Assembly: GCF_001458335.1 (NCBI RefSeq)
Contig: NZ_CYTO01000024.1
Span: 1 to 64,000, forward strand
Source of the DNA: Cognatishimia activa
GTDB lineage: Bacteria > Pseudomonadota > Alphaproteobacteria > Rhodobacterales > Rhodobacteraceae
Direction: 5' to 3'
DNA length: 64,000 bases
The notes under the pieces were generated by a model, which saw only the letters and a list, made by a program, of their open reading frames with translations, did no database searches and had not been told where the DNA came from. Made by a program: the position numbers and the translations under genes. Numbering within the stretch: the stretch's first letter is position 1; each line of letters begins with the position of its first letter. This document shows positions 34,416-41,803 of the stretch, piece by piece.

Positions 34416-35693
34416 TTACCACATCAACTTGCGCATATCGCCGAGCAGGGTCTTCAGCGTCACGGTGAACCGTGCCGCCAGTGCCCCGTCGATGGCGCGG
34501 TGGTCGTAAGACAGGGACAGTGGCTGCATCAGGCGAGGGACAAACTCTTCGCCATTCCAGACCGGTGCCATTTTAGACCGTGTCAGACCCAGGATCGCCA
34601 CTTCAGGTGCATTCACAATAGGTGTGAAGGATGTGCCGCCAATGCCGCCCAGGGACGAGATGGTGAAGGTCGCGCCGGACATGTCGTCGCCCTTCAGCTT
34701 GCCTTCGCGGGCCTTGCCGGACAGCTCCATCAAGTCTTTGGAAATCTCAACGATACCTTTGCGGTCCGCGTCTTTGATCACTGGCACCATCAAGCCGTTT
34801 GGCGTGTCTGCCGCAAAACCGATGTTGTAGTAATCTTTCTTGATCAGCTTATCGCCATCTGGGTGCAGCGAGCTGTTGAACTCCCAATGCTCTTTCAGAG
34901 CAGAGACAGACGCCTTGATCACAAAGCTCAGCAACGTGACGCGATAGCCGTTTTCTTTGGCCATTGTGTCCATTTCTTTGCGGTACTTATCCAGATCGGT
35001 GATGTCCGCTTCGTCATTATGCGTGACATGCGGGATGTTCAGCCAAGAGCGGTGCAGCGCAGGACCAGAGATCTTTTTGATGCGTGGCATCTCGATATCT
35101 TCGACCTTGCCGAACTTGCTGAAATCAACCGCTGGGATCGGTGGGATGCCCATTCCGCCTGCTGCTGGAGCAGAGGACGCTGCCGGAGCAGATGTGGATT
35201 TCAGGAAGGCGGTGACGTCTTCGCGCAGGATACGTCCCTTGCGGCCAGTGCCGTTGATCTTTGCGATATCGATCTCAAGCTGACGGGCAAAGGCGCGAAC
35301 CGATGGGGACGCATGTGCTTTGCCAAATCCGCTGTCAGTCACTGCCGCCGGAGCCGCTGGGGCAGGGGTTGCTGCAGGTGCCGCCGCAGGCGCTGGGGCC
35401 GCTGCTGGCGCTTCTGCCGGTGCCTCTGCCTGGGCCGCCGCTGGAGCGTCTGCGCCAGCTTCCGCTTCCAGAACAACCACAACCGCGCCTTCGCCGATCT
35501 CATCGCCCTCAGCGACTTTGATTTCAAGAACCTTACCGGCTGCGGAGGATGGAACCTCCATTGTCGCCTTGTCAGATTCCAGCTCGATCAGCGGGTCTTC
35601 GACCGCGACCACATCGCCGACTTCGACGAGGATGGATACAACCGGTACTTCAGAGAAATCGCCGATATCAGGTACTTTTACTTCAATTGCCAT
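34416..35693 (-). CDS. aceF: Dihydrolipoamide acetyltransferase (E2) of pyruvate dehydrogenase
   Basis: A 425-residue E2. Lipoyl domain residues 1-80 (lipoyl Lys42 in ESDKATMEVP, nearly identical to that of the adjacent E3), an Ala/Pro linker, a peripheral subunit-binding domain ASPSVRAFARQLEIDIAKINGTGRKGRI near residues 140-165, and the catalytic acetyltransferase domain ending SYDHRAIDGALAARF with the active His and Asp. The linker is unusually rich in AP/PA repeats. The ATG at 35693 is supported by GAGGAG and by the family start. Transfers acetyl groups to CoA in the complex core. Confidence 0.96.
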   Translation of the reverse strand: MAIEVKVPDIGDFSEVPVVSILVEVGDVVAVEDPLIELESDKATMEVPSSAAGKVLEIKVAEGDEIGEGAVVVVLEAEAGADAPAAAQAEAPAEAPAAAPAPAAAPAATPAPAAPAAVTDSGFGKAHASPSVRAFARQLEIDIAKINGTGRKGRILREDVTAFLKSTSAPAASSAPAAGGMGIPPIPAVDFSKFGKVEDIEMPRIKKISGPALHRSWLNIPHVTHNDEADITDLDKYRKEMDTMAKENGYRVTLLSFVIKASVSALKEHWEFNSSLHPDGDKLIKKDYYNIGFAADTPNGLMVPVIKDADRKGIVEISKDLMELSGKAREGKLKGDDMSGATFTISSLGGIGGTSFTPIVNAPEVAILGLTRSKMAPVWNGEEFVPRLMQPLSLSYDHRAIDGALAARFTVTLKTLLGDMRKLMW

Positions 35694-35715
35694 GATCTTG
35701 TCTCCTCTGTCCCGA

Positions 35716-38370
35716 TCACACCAGACGGGGGTTCGGCTTCGCGCCGTCAATGTCGTATTTCTTTAGGGCTTTCTCGAGCACCGCTTTGGTGATCCCGCCT
35801 TCGCGATAAAGATCAACCATCGCTGCAGCTGCGATGTGGTTTGCATCCACCTCAAAGAAGCGACGCAGGTTCACGCGGCTGTCAGAGCGGCCATAACCGT
35901 CTGTGCCCAGCACAGTGTAGCGACCCGGCACGCAGGCGCGGATCTGCTCTGCGAAGTTCTTCATATAGTCAGTCGCTGCAATAACTGGGCCTTTGGTCTT
36001 GGCCAACTGCTCTGCCACAAACGGAACCTGTGTTTCTGCAAGTGGGTTCAAACGGTTGTGACGCTCTGCATCTTGGCATCCACGCGCCAGCTCGTTGAAG
36101 CTGGTGGCGGACCAGATTTCAGATGTCACACCAAAGTCTTCTTCCAGCATCTCTGCGGCCTTGATCGCTTGGATCAAGATCGTGCCAGAGCCCATCAGTG
36201 TGACGTGCTTCTTGCCCGGGCGTTTGACCTCTTTAAGACGGTAAAGCCCTTTGATGATGTCATTTTCAACGCCTGCAGGCATATCGGGATGCGCATAGTT
36301 CTCGTTCATCAAGGTCAGGTAGTAGAAGACGTCTTTCTGTTCTTCATACATTTCCTTCATGCCATGCTGGATGATGACTGCCACTTCATATTGGAAAGTC
36401 GGGTCATAGCTGATGCAATTCGGGATGGTGCCTGCCAGGATGTGGCTGTGACCATCTTCGTGCTGCAGACCTTCACCGTTCAGCGTTGTCCGGCCTGCTG
36501 TGCCGCCCAGCATAAAGCCACGGGCACGGCTATCGCCTGCGGCCCAAGCCAAATCGCCGATCCGCTGGAAGCCAAACATAGAGTAGTAGATGAAGAATGG
36601 GATCATCGGCACGTCGTGGTTGGAATAAGACGTTGCCGCCGCAATCCAATCCGCCATCGCACCGGCTTCGTTGATGCCTTCCTGCAGGACCTGACCATCA
36701 GTGGTCTCTTTATAGTACTGCATCTGGTCCGCATCTTCTGGCGTATAGTTCTGACCCAGCGGGTTGTAGATACCGACAGAGCGGAACAGGCCTTCCATAC
36801 CAAAGGTGCGGCTTTCATCCGGCACAATCGGCACAACGTTTTTGCCCATCTTCTTGTCACGCAGCAGTGTCGTCAGAATGCGCACGAATGCCATTGTGGT
36901 AGAGATTTCACGCTCGCCCGTGGACTTCAGCTGAGCCGCGAATTTATCCAGCGAAGGGATTTCCAGCTTGTCTGATGTCGCTTGGCGTTTCGGGAACTCG
37001 CCGCCCAAAGCTTTCCGGCGATCCGCCAGATATGCTTTTTGTGCGTTGTTCAGTTTGACGAATGGGGCTTTTGGCAGATCTTCGTCGCTCACTGGGATAT
37101 CGAAACGATCCCGGAAGGCGCGCAGTTGATCTTCGGCCATTTTCTTTTGCTGGTGGGTCGTGTTCTGACCTTCACCAGCGGAGCCCATACCGTAACCTTT
37201 AACCGTCTTCACCAGCAAACAAGTTGGCTGATCTTTGGTGTCAGACGCACGTTTGAAGGCTGTGTAGACCTTCTGCGGATCGTGACCACCTCGACGCAGA
37301 GCAAAGATTTGATCGTCAGACCAGTCTTCCACCAGTTTCGCAGTCTCTGGGTATTTGCCGAAGAAATGTTTGCGGATGTAAGCGCCGTCTTTGGACTTAA
37401 ATGTCTGGTAGTCACCATCCACAGTTTCGTCCATCAGCTGGCGCAGCTTTCCAGATGTGTCTTTCTCTAGCAGTTCGTCCCAGCCTTTGCCCCAAAGCAG
37501 CTTGATCACGTTCCAACCAGCACCGCGGAAACCGCCTTCCAGTTCCTGAACGATCTTGCCGTTGCCGCGAACAGGGCCGTCCAGACGCTGGAGGTTACAG
37601 TTCACAACGAAAATCAGGTTATCCAGGCCTTCGCGTGCCGCAAGGTCGATCGCGCCGCGGGATTCTGGTTCGTCCATCTCACCGTCGCCGAGGAAGACCC
37701 AAACTTTACGGTCCGCCATGTCGATATGGCCACGGTTGTGCATGTATTTCATGAACCGCGCTTGGTAGATCGCCATCAATGGGCCAAGACCCATAGAGAC
37801 GGTCGGGAACTGCCAGTATTCTGGCATCAGCCACGGGTGCGGATAAGAAGACAGGCCGTTGCCGTTCACTTCAGAGCGGAAGTTTTCCAGCTGCTCTTCA
37901 GTCAAACGGCCTTCCATGAAGCTACGTGCGTAAATGCCAGGGATCACGTGGCCTTGGAAGAAAACAAGATCGCCGCCGTGGATCGCAGACTTAGAGCGCC
38001 AGAAGTGGTTCAGGCCCACGTCATACATCACAGCAGAAGAGGCGAAGGAGGCAATGTGACCACCATATTCGCTGGACACTTTGTTTCGGCGCACAACGGT
38101 CGCCATCGCGTTCCAACGGTTGATGGTGCGGATGCGCCATTCCATATCCATGTCGCCTGGGAAGGCTTCCTGATCATCCGCAGGGATGGTGTTTTGGTAT
38201 GGGGTTGTCGCAGAAAACGGCAAAGTCGCACCAGCAGCACGTGCTTGTTGCACGGCGCGGTCCAGCAGGTAATGGGCGCGGTCGGCCCCATCTTTCGCGA
38301 TCACATCCTCAATCGCTTCCTGCCACTCGCGGGATTCTACCGGATCAATGTCTTCGAATTGCGTCGCCAT
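35716..38370 (-). CDS. aceE: Pyruvate dehydrogenase E1, homodimeric type
   Basis: An 884-residue thiamin diphosphate enzyme that decarboxylates pyruvate. The ThDP signature reads GDGEMDEPESRGAIDLAAREG with NCNLQRLDG after it. The pattern matches the AceE homodimer of gammaproteobacteria rather than the alpha/beta E1 of many alphaproteobacteria. The open frame runs further, but the ATG at 38370 has GGAGGAG and matches the AceE N-terminus. It is the first gene of aceE-aceF-lpd. The upstream 165 nt contain two palindromes and a CtrA-like box (see regulatory entries). Confidence 0.96.
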   Translation of the reverse strand: MATQFEDIDPVESREWQEAIEDVIAKDGADRAHYLLDRAVQQARAAGATLPFSATTPYQNTIPADDQEAFPGDMDMEWRIRTINRWNAMATVVRRNKVSSEYGGHIASFASSAVMYDVGLNHFWRSKSAIHGGDLVFFQGHVIPGIYARSFMEGRLTEEQLENFRSEVNGNGLSSYPHPWLMPEYWQFPTVSMGLGPLMAIYQARFMKYMHNRGHIDMADRKVWVFLGDGEMDEPESRGAIDLAAREGLDNLIFVVNCNLQRLDGPVRGNGKIVQELEGGFRGAGWNVIKLLWGKGWDELLEKDTSGKLRQLMDETVDGDYQTFKSKDGAYIRKHFFGKYPETAKLVEDWSDDQIFALRRGGHDPQKVYTAFKRASDTKDQPTCLLVKTVKGYGMGSAGEGQNTTHQQKKMAEDQLRAFRDRFDIPVSDEDLPKAPFVKLNNAQKAYLADRRKALGGEFPKRQATSDKLEIPSLDKFAAQLKSTGEREISTTMAFVRILTTLLRDKKMGKNVVPIVPDESRTFGMEGLFRSVGIYNPLGQNYTPEDADQMQYYKETTDGQVLQEGINEAGAMADWIAAATSYSNHDVPMIPFFIYYSMFGFQRIGDLAWAAGDSRARGFMLGGTAGRTTLNGEGLQHEDGHSHILAGTIPNCISYDPTFQYEVAVIIQHGMKEMYEEQKDVFYYLTLMNENYAHPDMPAGVENDIIKGLYRLKEVKRPGKKHVTLMGSGTILIQAIKAAEMLEEDFGVTSEIWSATSFNELARGCQDAERHNRLNPLAETQVPFVAEQLAKTKGPVIAATDYMKNFAEQIRACVPGRYTVLGTDGYGRSDSRVNLRRFFEVDANHIAAAAMVDLYREGGITKAVLEKALKKYDIDGAKPNPRLV

Positions 38371-38407
38371 AGACGGGGTCTCCTCCGGAATAACTGATGA
38401 GCTCTTA

Positions 38408-38425
38408 TAGTTTAATGTTAAACTA
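38408..38425. promoter_or_regulatory. Perfect 18-bp palindrome upstream of aceE
   Basis: TAGTTTAATGTTAAACTA reads TAGTTTAA-TG-TTAAACTA, a perfect 8-bp inverted repeat. It lies 38-55 nt before the aceE ATG. It matches 15 of 18 bases at 6014-6031 before maeB and 15 of 18 at 38532-38549. A dedicated repressor of pyruvate metabolism is inferred. Confidence 0.6.
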
Positions 38426-38489
38426 CTTAGGTAGCCCGGCTGCGTCATAGCAGCCATGCATCCAGCGGGATAGCCGTATTATTACGGAG

Positions 38490-38517
38490 TTTGCGCTAAA
38501 ATTAAGCGCAAATTAAC
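38490..38517. promoter_or_regulatory. Dyad TTTGCGCT/AGCGCAAA overlapping a CtrA-like box
   Basis: TTTGCGCT (38490-38497) and AGCGCAAA (38505-38512) form an 8-bp inverted repeat with a 7-nt spacer. Overlapping it, TTAA-GCGCAAA-TTAAC at 38502-38517 fits the alphaproteobacterial CtrA consensus TTAA-N7-TTAA. It lies 120-147 nt upstream of aceE. Functional binding is unproven. Confidence 0.4.
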
Positions 38518-38530
38518 TTATTTTGGGAGG

Positions 38531-38550
38531 GTAGTTTAAAATTGAACTAC
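38531..38550. promoter_or_regulatory. Second copy of the aceE palindrome, overlapping the allA stop
   Basis: GTAGTTTAAAATTGAACTAC is a 20-bp imperfect palindrome covering the last codons and stop of allA. Its inner 18 bases match the 38408-38425 site at 15 positions. The 123-bp spacing between the two would allow a loop. Confidence 0.45.
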
Positions 38551-39030
38551 TTTGAAAGATTCTAAAAAGCGATATTCTTCCAAGTTAGCGCCATCACCGA
38601 TGCGATCCACCACAGCGAATAATCCCGGCGTCCCATCAGGCGATTCCAGAGGGGTCAAAACCCCGTGCCACGTGTTGCGGTAAAAGTTCACCCCTTGGCC
38701 CGGCTGTGTCAAAAACGCCTTGGGCGGTGCTGGCGTCCCATCCTTGTCTTCCGCAACGATCACCAGAAACGGCGCCATGGTCATCGGAAGGAAAGCCTGA
38801 CTGCCCAAAGGATGGCGCTCCACGAGGTTAAACTCATACGGAAGCGCGCGGGGTTCGGCGTCAAACAGGCTGATACCTGTTGCGCCACCCTGTATATCCA
38901 ACCGAGCAAGATCATGATGGCGTTCGCACATGCCCGCATTGATCGAAATCGGATCCGCGCCCCGTTCGATCACGTCCCCAAAAGGTGCAAAGTCCTCTGG
39001 CGTCAGGGGCTGAGCGACAATCTCTTTCAT
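38536..39030 (-). CDS. allA: Ureidoglycolate lyase
   Basis: A 164-residue protein of the AllA family, splitting ureidoglycolate into glyoxylate and urea at the end of purine degradation. Typical segments include PLTPEDFAPFGDVIE at the start, RHPLGSQAFLPM in the middle, and NFYRNTWHGVLTPL with the metal- or substrate-facing His. The ATG at 39030 overlaps the puuE-uraD stop by ATGA and fits the family N-terminus; the longer open frame reads through that gene. The operon is puuE-uraD then allA. Confidence 0.93.
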   Translation of the reverse strand: MKEIVAQPLTPEDFAPFGDVIERGADPISINAGMCERHHDLARLDIQGGATGISLFDAEPRALPYEFNLVERHPLGSQAFLPMTMAPFLVIVAEDKDGTPAPPKAFLTQPGQGVNFYRNTWHGVLTPLESPDGTPGLFAVVDRIGDGANLEEYRFLESFKVVQF

Positions 39031-40442
39031 GGCAGGATGTCTTTCAGGCGAATTTCGGCAATCCGCTCCACCTGACGGCACGCTTCCGTGAATTCGGTCT
39101 CGTTATCATTGGCGATACGCCGTTCAAAGGCGCGTAAGATCCCCGTTTTGTCATGGTCTTTCACCGCAATGATGAAGGGGAACCCGTGTTTCTCGACGTA
39201 TTCGCTGTTCAGCGTTTGGAACCGTTCGCGCTCATCATCGGTCAGCATATCCAGCCCAGCACTGGCTTGTTCGGAAGTAGACTCCGCTGTCAGACGCCCC
39301 GCCGCAGCCAATTTACCAGCCAAATCCGGGTGCGCGCGCAAAACGCCGAGCCGGGCGTCTTTGCTCGAGGATCGGAAAATGCGTGCCAAGGCGTTGTGTA
39401 ATCCCACGGCTGAATCATGCGCAGGCCCCAGCTCTAACGCGAATGCCCCTTCGGCAATCCAAGGGGAGTGTTCAAAGATGCTGCCATAGGCATCCACAAA
39501 CGCCGCCTTGTCCATCTGGCTGGGACGCTCCCGCCGCACATGCGGATGCTCAGCCATCCAATGCTCCGCAATCTCAATGCGCCGCGGCGTCCAAACCCCT
39601 TCAAAACCCGCAATGTAATCTAGGAATTGAATAAGCCCTGCAATCTTGCCCGGACGCCCAATCAACCGGCAATGCAGCCCGATGCTCATCATCTTTGGCG
39701 CACCCTCGCGGCCTTCTTGATAAAGCACGTCAAAGGCGTCTTTGAGATAGGTGTAGAAATCTTGCCCTGTGACCCAACCCGGAGCCGTCGCAAACCGCAT
39801 GTCATTGGCTTCCAACGTATAGGGAATGATCAACTGATCCCGGTCGCCAAATTCCATCCAATGGGGCAGGTCGTCATCATAGGTGTCTGACACATAGTCA
39901 AACCCGCCTTCTTCAGCGACCAAACGCACGGTATTTTCTGAACACCGACCGGTGTACCAGCCCTTTGGCCGCTCCCCCACCACTTCCGTGTGAAGCCGAA
40001 CCGCTTCCGCAATAGATGCGCGCTCGTCTTCTTCGGTCATGTCTTTATGTTCGACCCATTTCAACCCGTGGCTGGCGATTTCCCAGCCGGCCTCCTTCAT
40101 GGCCGCCACCTGTTCCGGTGCTCGGGCGAGAGCGGAGGCGACCCCGTAAATCGTCAACGGGATCTTGCGTCTGGTGAACAGCTTGTGCAGCCGCCAGAAC
40201 CCAGCCCGCGCACCATAGTCATAGATCGATTCCATATTCCAATGGCGCTGCCCGGCCCAAGGCTGTGCCCCCGGGATATCAGACAGGAACGCCTCTGACG
40301 CTGCATCCCCATGTATCACGCAATTCTCACCGCCTTCTTCAAAGTTCAGCACAAATTGCACCGCCACCCGCGCGCCACCGGGCCAATTGGCATTTGGGGG
40401 CGTCGCGCCATAGCCGCGTAAATCTCTGGGGTATCTGGTCAT
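39027..40442 (-). CDS. puuE: PuuE allantoinase fused to UraD (OHCU decarboxylase)
   Basis: A 471-residue fusion. Residues 1 to about 305 are the polysaccharide-deacetylase-like, metal-independent allantoinase PuuE (MTRYPRDLRGYGATPPNANWPGGARVAVQFV near the start, HGLKWVEH, GWYTGRCSENT). From about residue 310 the 2-oxo-4-hydroxy-4-carboxy-5-ureidoimidazoline decarboxylase follows: the FEHSPWIAEGAF box, RAHPDLAGKLA, and ERFQTLNSEYVEKHGFPFIIAVKD. The two enzymes act in sequence on the uric acid route to allantoate. GGAG precedes the ATG. The divergent uraH lies 140 nt away and the uricase step is not in the window. Confidence 0.94.
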   Translation of the reverse strand: MTRYPRDLRGYGATPPNANWPGGARVAVQFVLNFEEGGENCVIHGDAASEAFLSDIPGAQPWAGQRHWNMESIYDYGARAGFWRLHKLFTRRKIPLTIYGVASALARAPEQVAAMKEAGWEIASHGLKWVEHKDMTEEDERASIAEAVRLHTEVVGERPKGWYTGRCSENTVRLVAEEGGFDYVSDTYDDDLPHWMEFGDRDQLIIPYTLEANDMRFATAPGWVTGQDFYTYLKDAFDVLYQEGREGAPKMMSIGLHCRLIGRPGKIAGLIQFLDYIAGFEGVWTPRRIEIAEHWMAEHPHVRRERPSQMDKAAFVDAYGSIFEHSPWIAEGAFALELGPAHDSAVGLHNALARIFRSSSKDARLGVLRAHPDLAGKLAAAGRLTAESTSEQASAGLDMLTDDERERFQTLNSEYVEKHGFPFIIAVKDHDKTGILRAFERRIANDNETEFTEACRQVERIAEIRLKDILP

Positions 40443-40582
40443 AGTGGCTCCTTTGCGCGCAGCATAGAGCGAAATATCTGCGGCGACTTTATCAAGTATT
40501 TTGAAAGACCTGACGGCTTCTGTACAGTGGGCAGCGCAGAATGGTGTGCGATAAGTGGGCAGACCGATCAAAGGAGCGCAAA

Positions 40583-40936
40583 ATGGCCGGATATTTGACC
40601 ACCCATGTTTTGGACACGGCTGCAGGATGCCCGGCGGAAGGCATCGAAATTGCGCTCTATCGGGTGTCGGGCAACTCCCACAAGAAAATCGCCACGGCAG
40701 TGACCAATGCCGATGGCCGCACAGACGCGCCGATCTTACCCGTGGATAAGTTTGAGACCGGCACCTATGAGCTGATCTTTTTTTGCGAAGCCTATCTGAA
40801 GGCCAAAGGTCATGAGCAGGACGAGCCGATGTTTTTGGGTCAGATCCCCATTCGCTTTGGCATGAATGAGGAAAGCCACTATCACGTGCCGCTCCTGCTC
40901 TCGCCCTTTGGGTATTCGACCTATCGCGGCAGCTAG
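40583..40936 (+). CDS. uraH: 5-hydroxyisourate hydrolase
   Basis: A 117-residue transthyretin-like enzyme that opens 5-hydroxyisourate before the UraD step. Active-site and signature elements are LTTHVLDTAAGCPAEG at the start, the mid-region NADGRTDAPI, the HYHVPLLLSPFGYSTYRGS tail, with the C-terminal YRGS diagnostic of this enzyme rather than of transthyretin. AAGGAG precedes the ATG at 40583. It is divergent from puuE-uraD, giving a complete hydroxyisourate-to-ureidoglycolate set. A repeat-rich region begins just after it. Confidence 0.96.
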   Translation: MAGYLTTHVLDTAAGCPAEGIEIALYRVSGNSHKKIATAVTNADGRTDAPILPVDKFETGTYELIFFCEAYLKAKGHEQDEPMFLGQIPIRFGMNEESHYHVPLLLSPFGYSTYRGS

Positions 40937-40994
40937 TTGGATGGGGTCCGCCCCGCCAAGGCAACGGTCGCACCTATCATCATGTGTTAACGGT

Positions 40995-41075
40995 GTAGGG
41001 TGGGGTTTCACCCCAGCATTGCAACGTTTGCACCGTGGACCATCCGTCGATTGTTGGGTTAAAAACCCACCCCAC
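40995..41075. repeat. REP-like unit A, 81 bp
   Basis: Begins GTAGGGTGGGGTTTC and ends AAACCCACCCCAC, so its ends are inverted. It is a direct repeat of the unit at 41171-41251, with about 14 differences in 81 positions by manual alignment. Confidence 0.75.
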
Positions 41076-41085
41076 GACATGATGC

Positions 41086-41148
41086 GTAGGCCGGGCTTCA
41101 GCCCGGCACATTGCGATGGTCCCAATGCCGGGCTGAAGCCCGGCCTAC
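41086..41148. repeat. REPIN-like two-arm element, 63 bp
   Basis: Starts GTAGGCCGGGCTTCAGCCC and ends in its reverse complement. Each arm folds by itself (GCCGGGC/GCCCGGC), and the arms are inverted around a short spacer. This family is widely dispersed in proteobacterial genomes. Confidence 0.75.
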
Positions 41149-41170
41149 AGTTTGTATATTTGCGCAACCC

Positions 41171-41251
41171 GTAGGGTGGGGTTCCACCCAACCATTGCAC
41201 CGTTCGTGCCATGGATGATCAGTCGATTGGTGGGTTAGAAACCCACCCTAC
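41171..41251. repeat. REP-like unit A', 81 bp
   Basis: Second copy of the unit at 40995-41075, same length and orientation, beginning GTAGGGTGGGG and ending AAACCCACCCTAC. It lies immediately after the 63-bp two-arm element. Confidence 0.75.
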
Positions 41252-41265
41252 AGTTCCGCCAAAAA

Positions 41266-41321
41266 TGCCCGGCACCGCCGGGCAGCGCCCCGTCGACCGG
41301 CAGTCGATTGCTTGCAATCGA
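41266..41321. repeat. Two further perfect stems
   Basis: TGCCCGGC/GCCGGGCA at 41266-41284 (3-nt loop) and TCGATTGC/GCAATCGA at 41304-41321 (2-nt loop) are each perfect 8-bp stems. They lie between unit A' and the GCC-GAA-GGC hairpins. Confidence 0.7.
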
Positions 41322-41341
41322 TGAGAGGTAACCGCCCCCAA

Positions 41342-41448
41342 TTTGCCGAAGGCAAATCCGCAATTGCGTAGCACCGTTCCACCAAACCCCGCCCGTGACG
41401 CTTGCGGCACGGGCAGCGCCCGACCGCCCCCGTTTTGCCGAAGGCAAA
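41342..41448. repeat. Paired TTTGCC-GAA-GGCAAA hairpins
   Basis: The same 15-nt hairpin occurs at 41342-41356 and 41434-41448. Between them GCCCGTG (41391-41397) and CACGGGC (41408-41414) make a third stem. The C-rich words preceding both hairpins are also similar. Confidence 0.7.
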
Positions 41449-41575
41449 CCAAAGGTTTGACGACGGGCGCTTCGCTTCCGCCCGCGGTAAGGCGAATTTG
41501 ATAGGTAGTTCGCTTGATTTTTAGTCCCACCACAAGGTATCTATAGATTATCCCTATTTAGTGAAAGGTGCACGC

Positions 41576-41800
41576 ATGGCTAGCAAGGGCCAACACGTTG
41601 TCCCCAATGGAAACAAGTGGAGTGTTCGGAAGGCCGGTTCTTCAAGGGCGTCCGGGACTTATGAAACACAGAAAGAAGCTATTGCCGCCGGTAAAAAGAT
41701 TGCTAAGAGCCAAGGTGCGGAGCTTTACATTCACCGGCCTGACGGTCGTATTCGAGACAGAAATTCTTACGGCAATGACCCGAAGAGACGCAAAGGGTAG
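41576..41800 (+). CDS. DUF2188 family small basic protein
   Basis: A 74-residue basic protein. The sequence GQHVVPNGNKWSVRKAGSSRASGTYETQKEAIAAGKKIAKSQ is the DUF2188 pattern (a W-K/R-V strand, the T-x-K-E-A-I helix), ending in ELYIHRPDGRIRDRNSYG. The function is not established; the fold is thought to be a small alpha/beta unit. AAAGGTG precedes the ATG at 41576. It is 3 nt before the next gene, with which it forms a two-gene cassette after the repeat cluster. Confidence 0.88.
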   Translation: MASKGQHVVPNGNKWSVRKAGSSRASGTYETQKEAIAAGKKIAKSQGAELYIHRPDGRIRDRNSYGNDPKRRKG

Positions 41801-41803
41801 CCA

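Larger units (their letters stand above)
40937..41575. repeat. 639-nt gene-free region packed with REP-like elements
   Basis: The stretch between uraH and the DUF2188 gene contains no convincing gene. It holds a dense series of imperfect palindromes described individually below: two 81-bp related units, a 63-bp two-arm unit between them, and at least six further short stems. The open frames present are shadows of these repeats. Such clustering resembles REP/REPIN arrays mobilised by RAYT transposases, but no transposase lies here. Confidence 0.75.

Noticed and set aside
40937-41575. Possible CRISPR array
   Set aside because: The repeats differ in length and sequence, include inverted arms and lack regular spacers; no cas genes are nearby.
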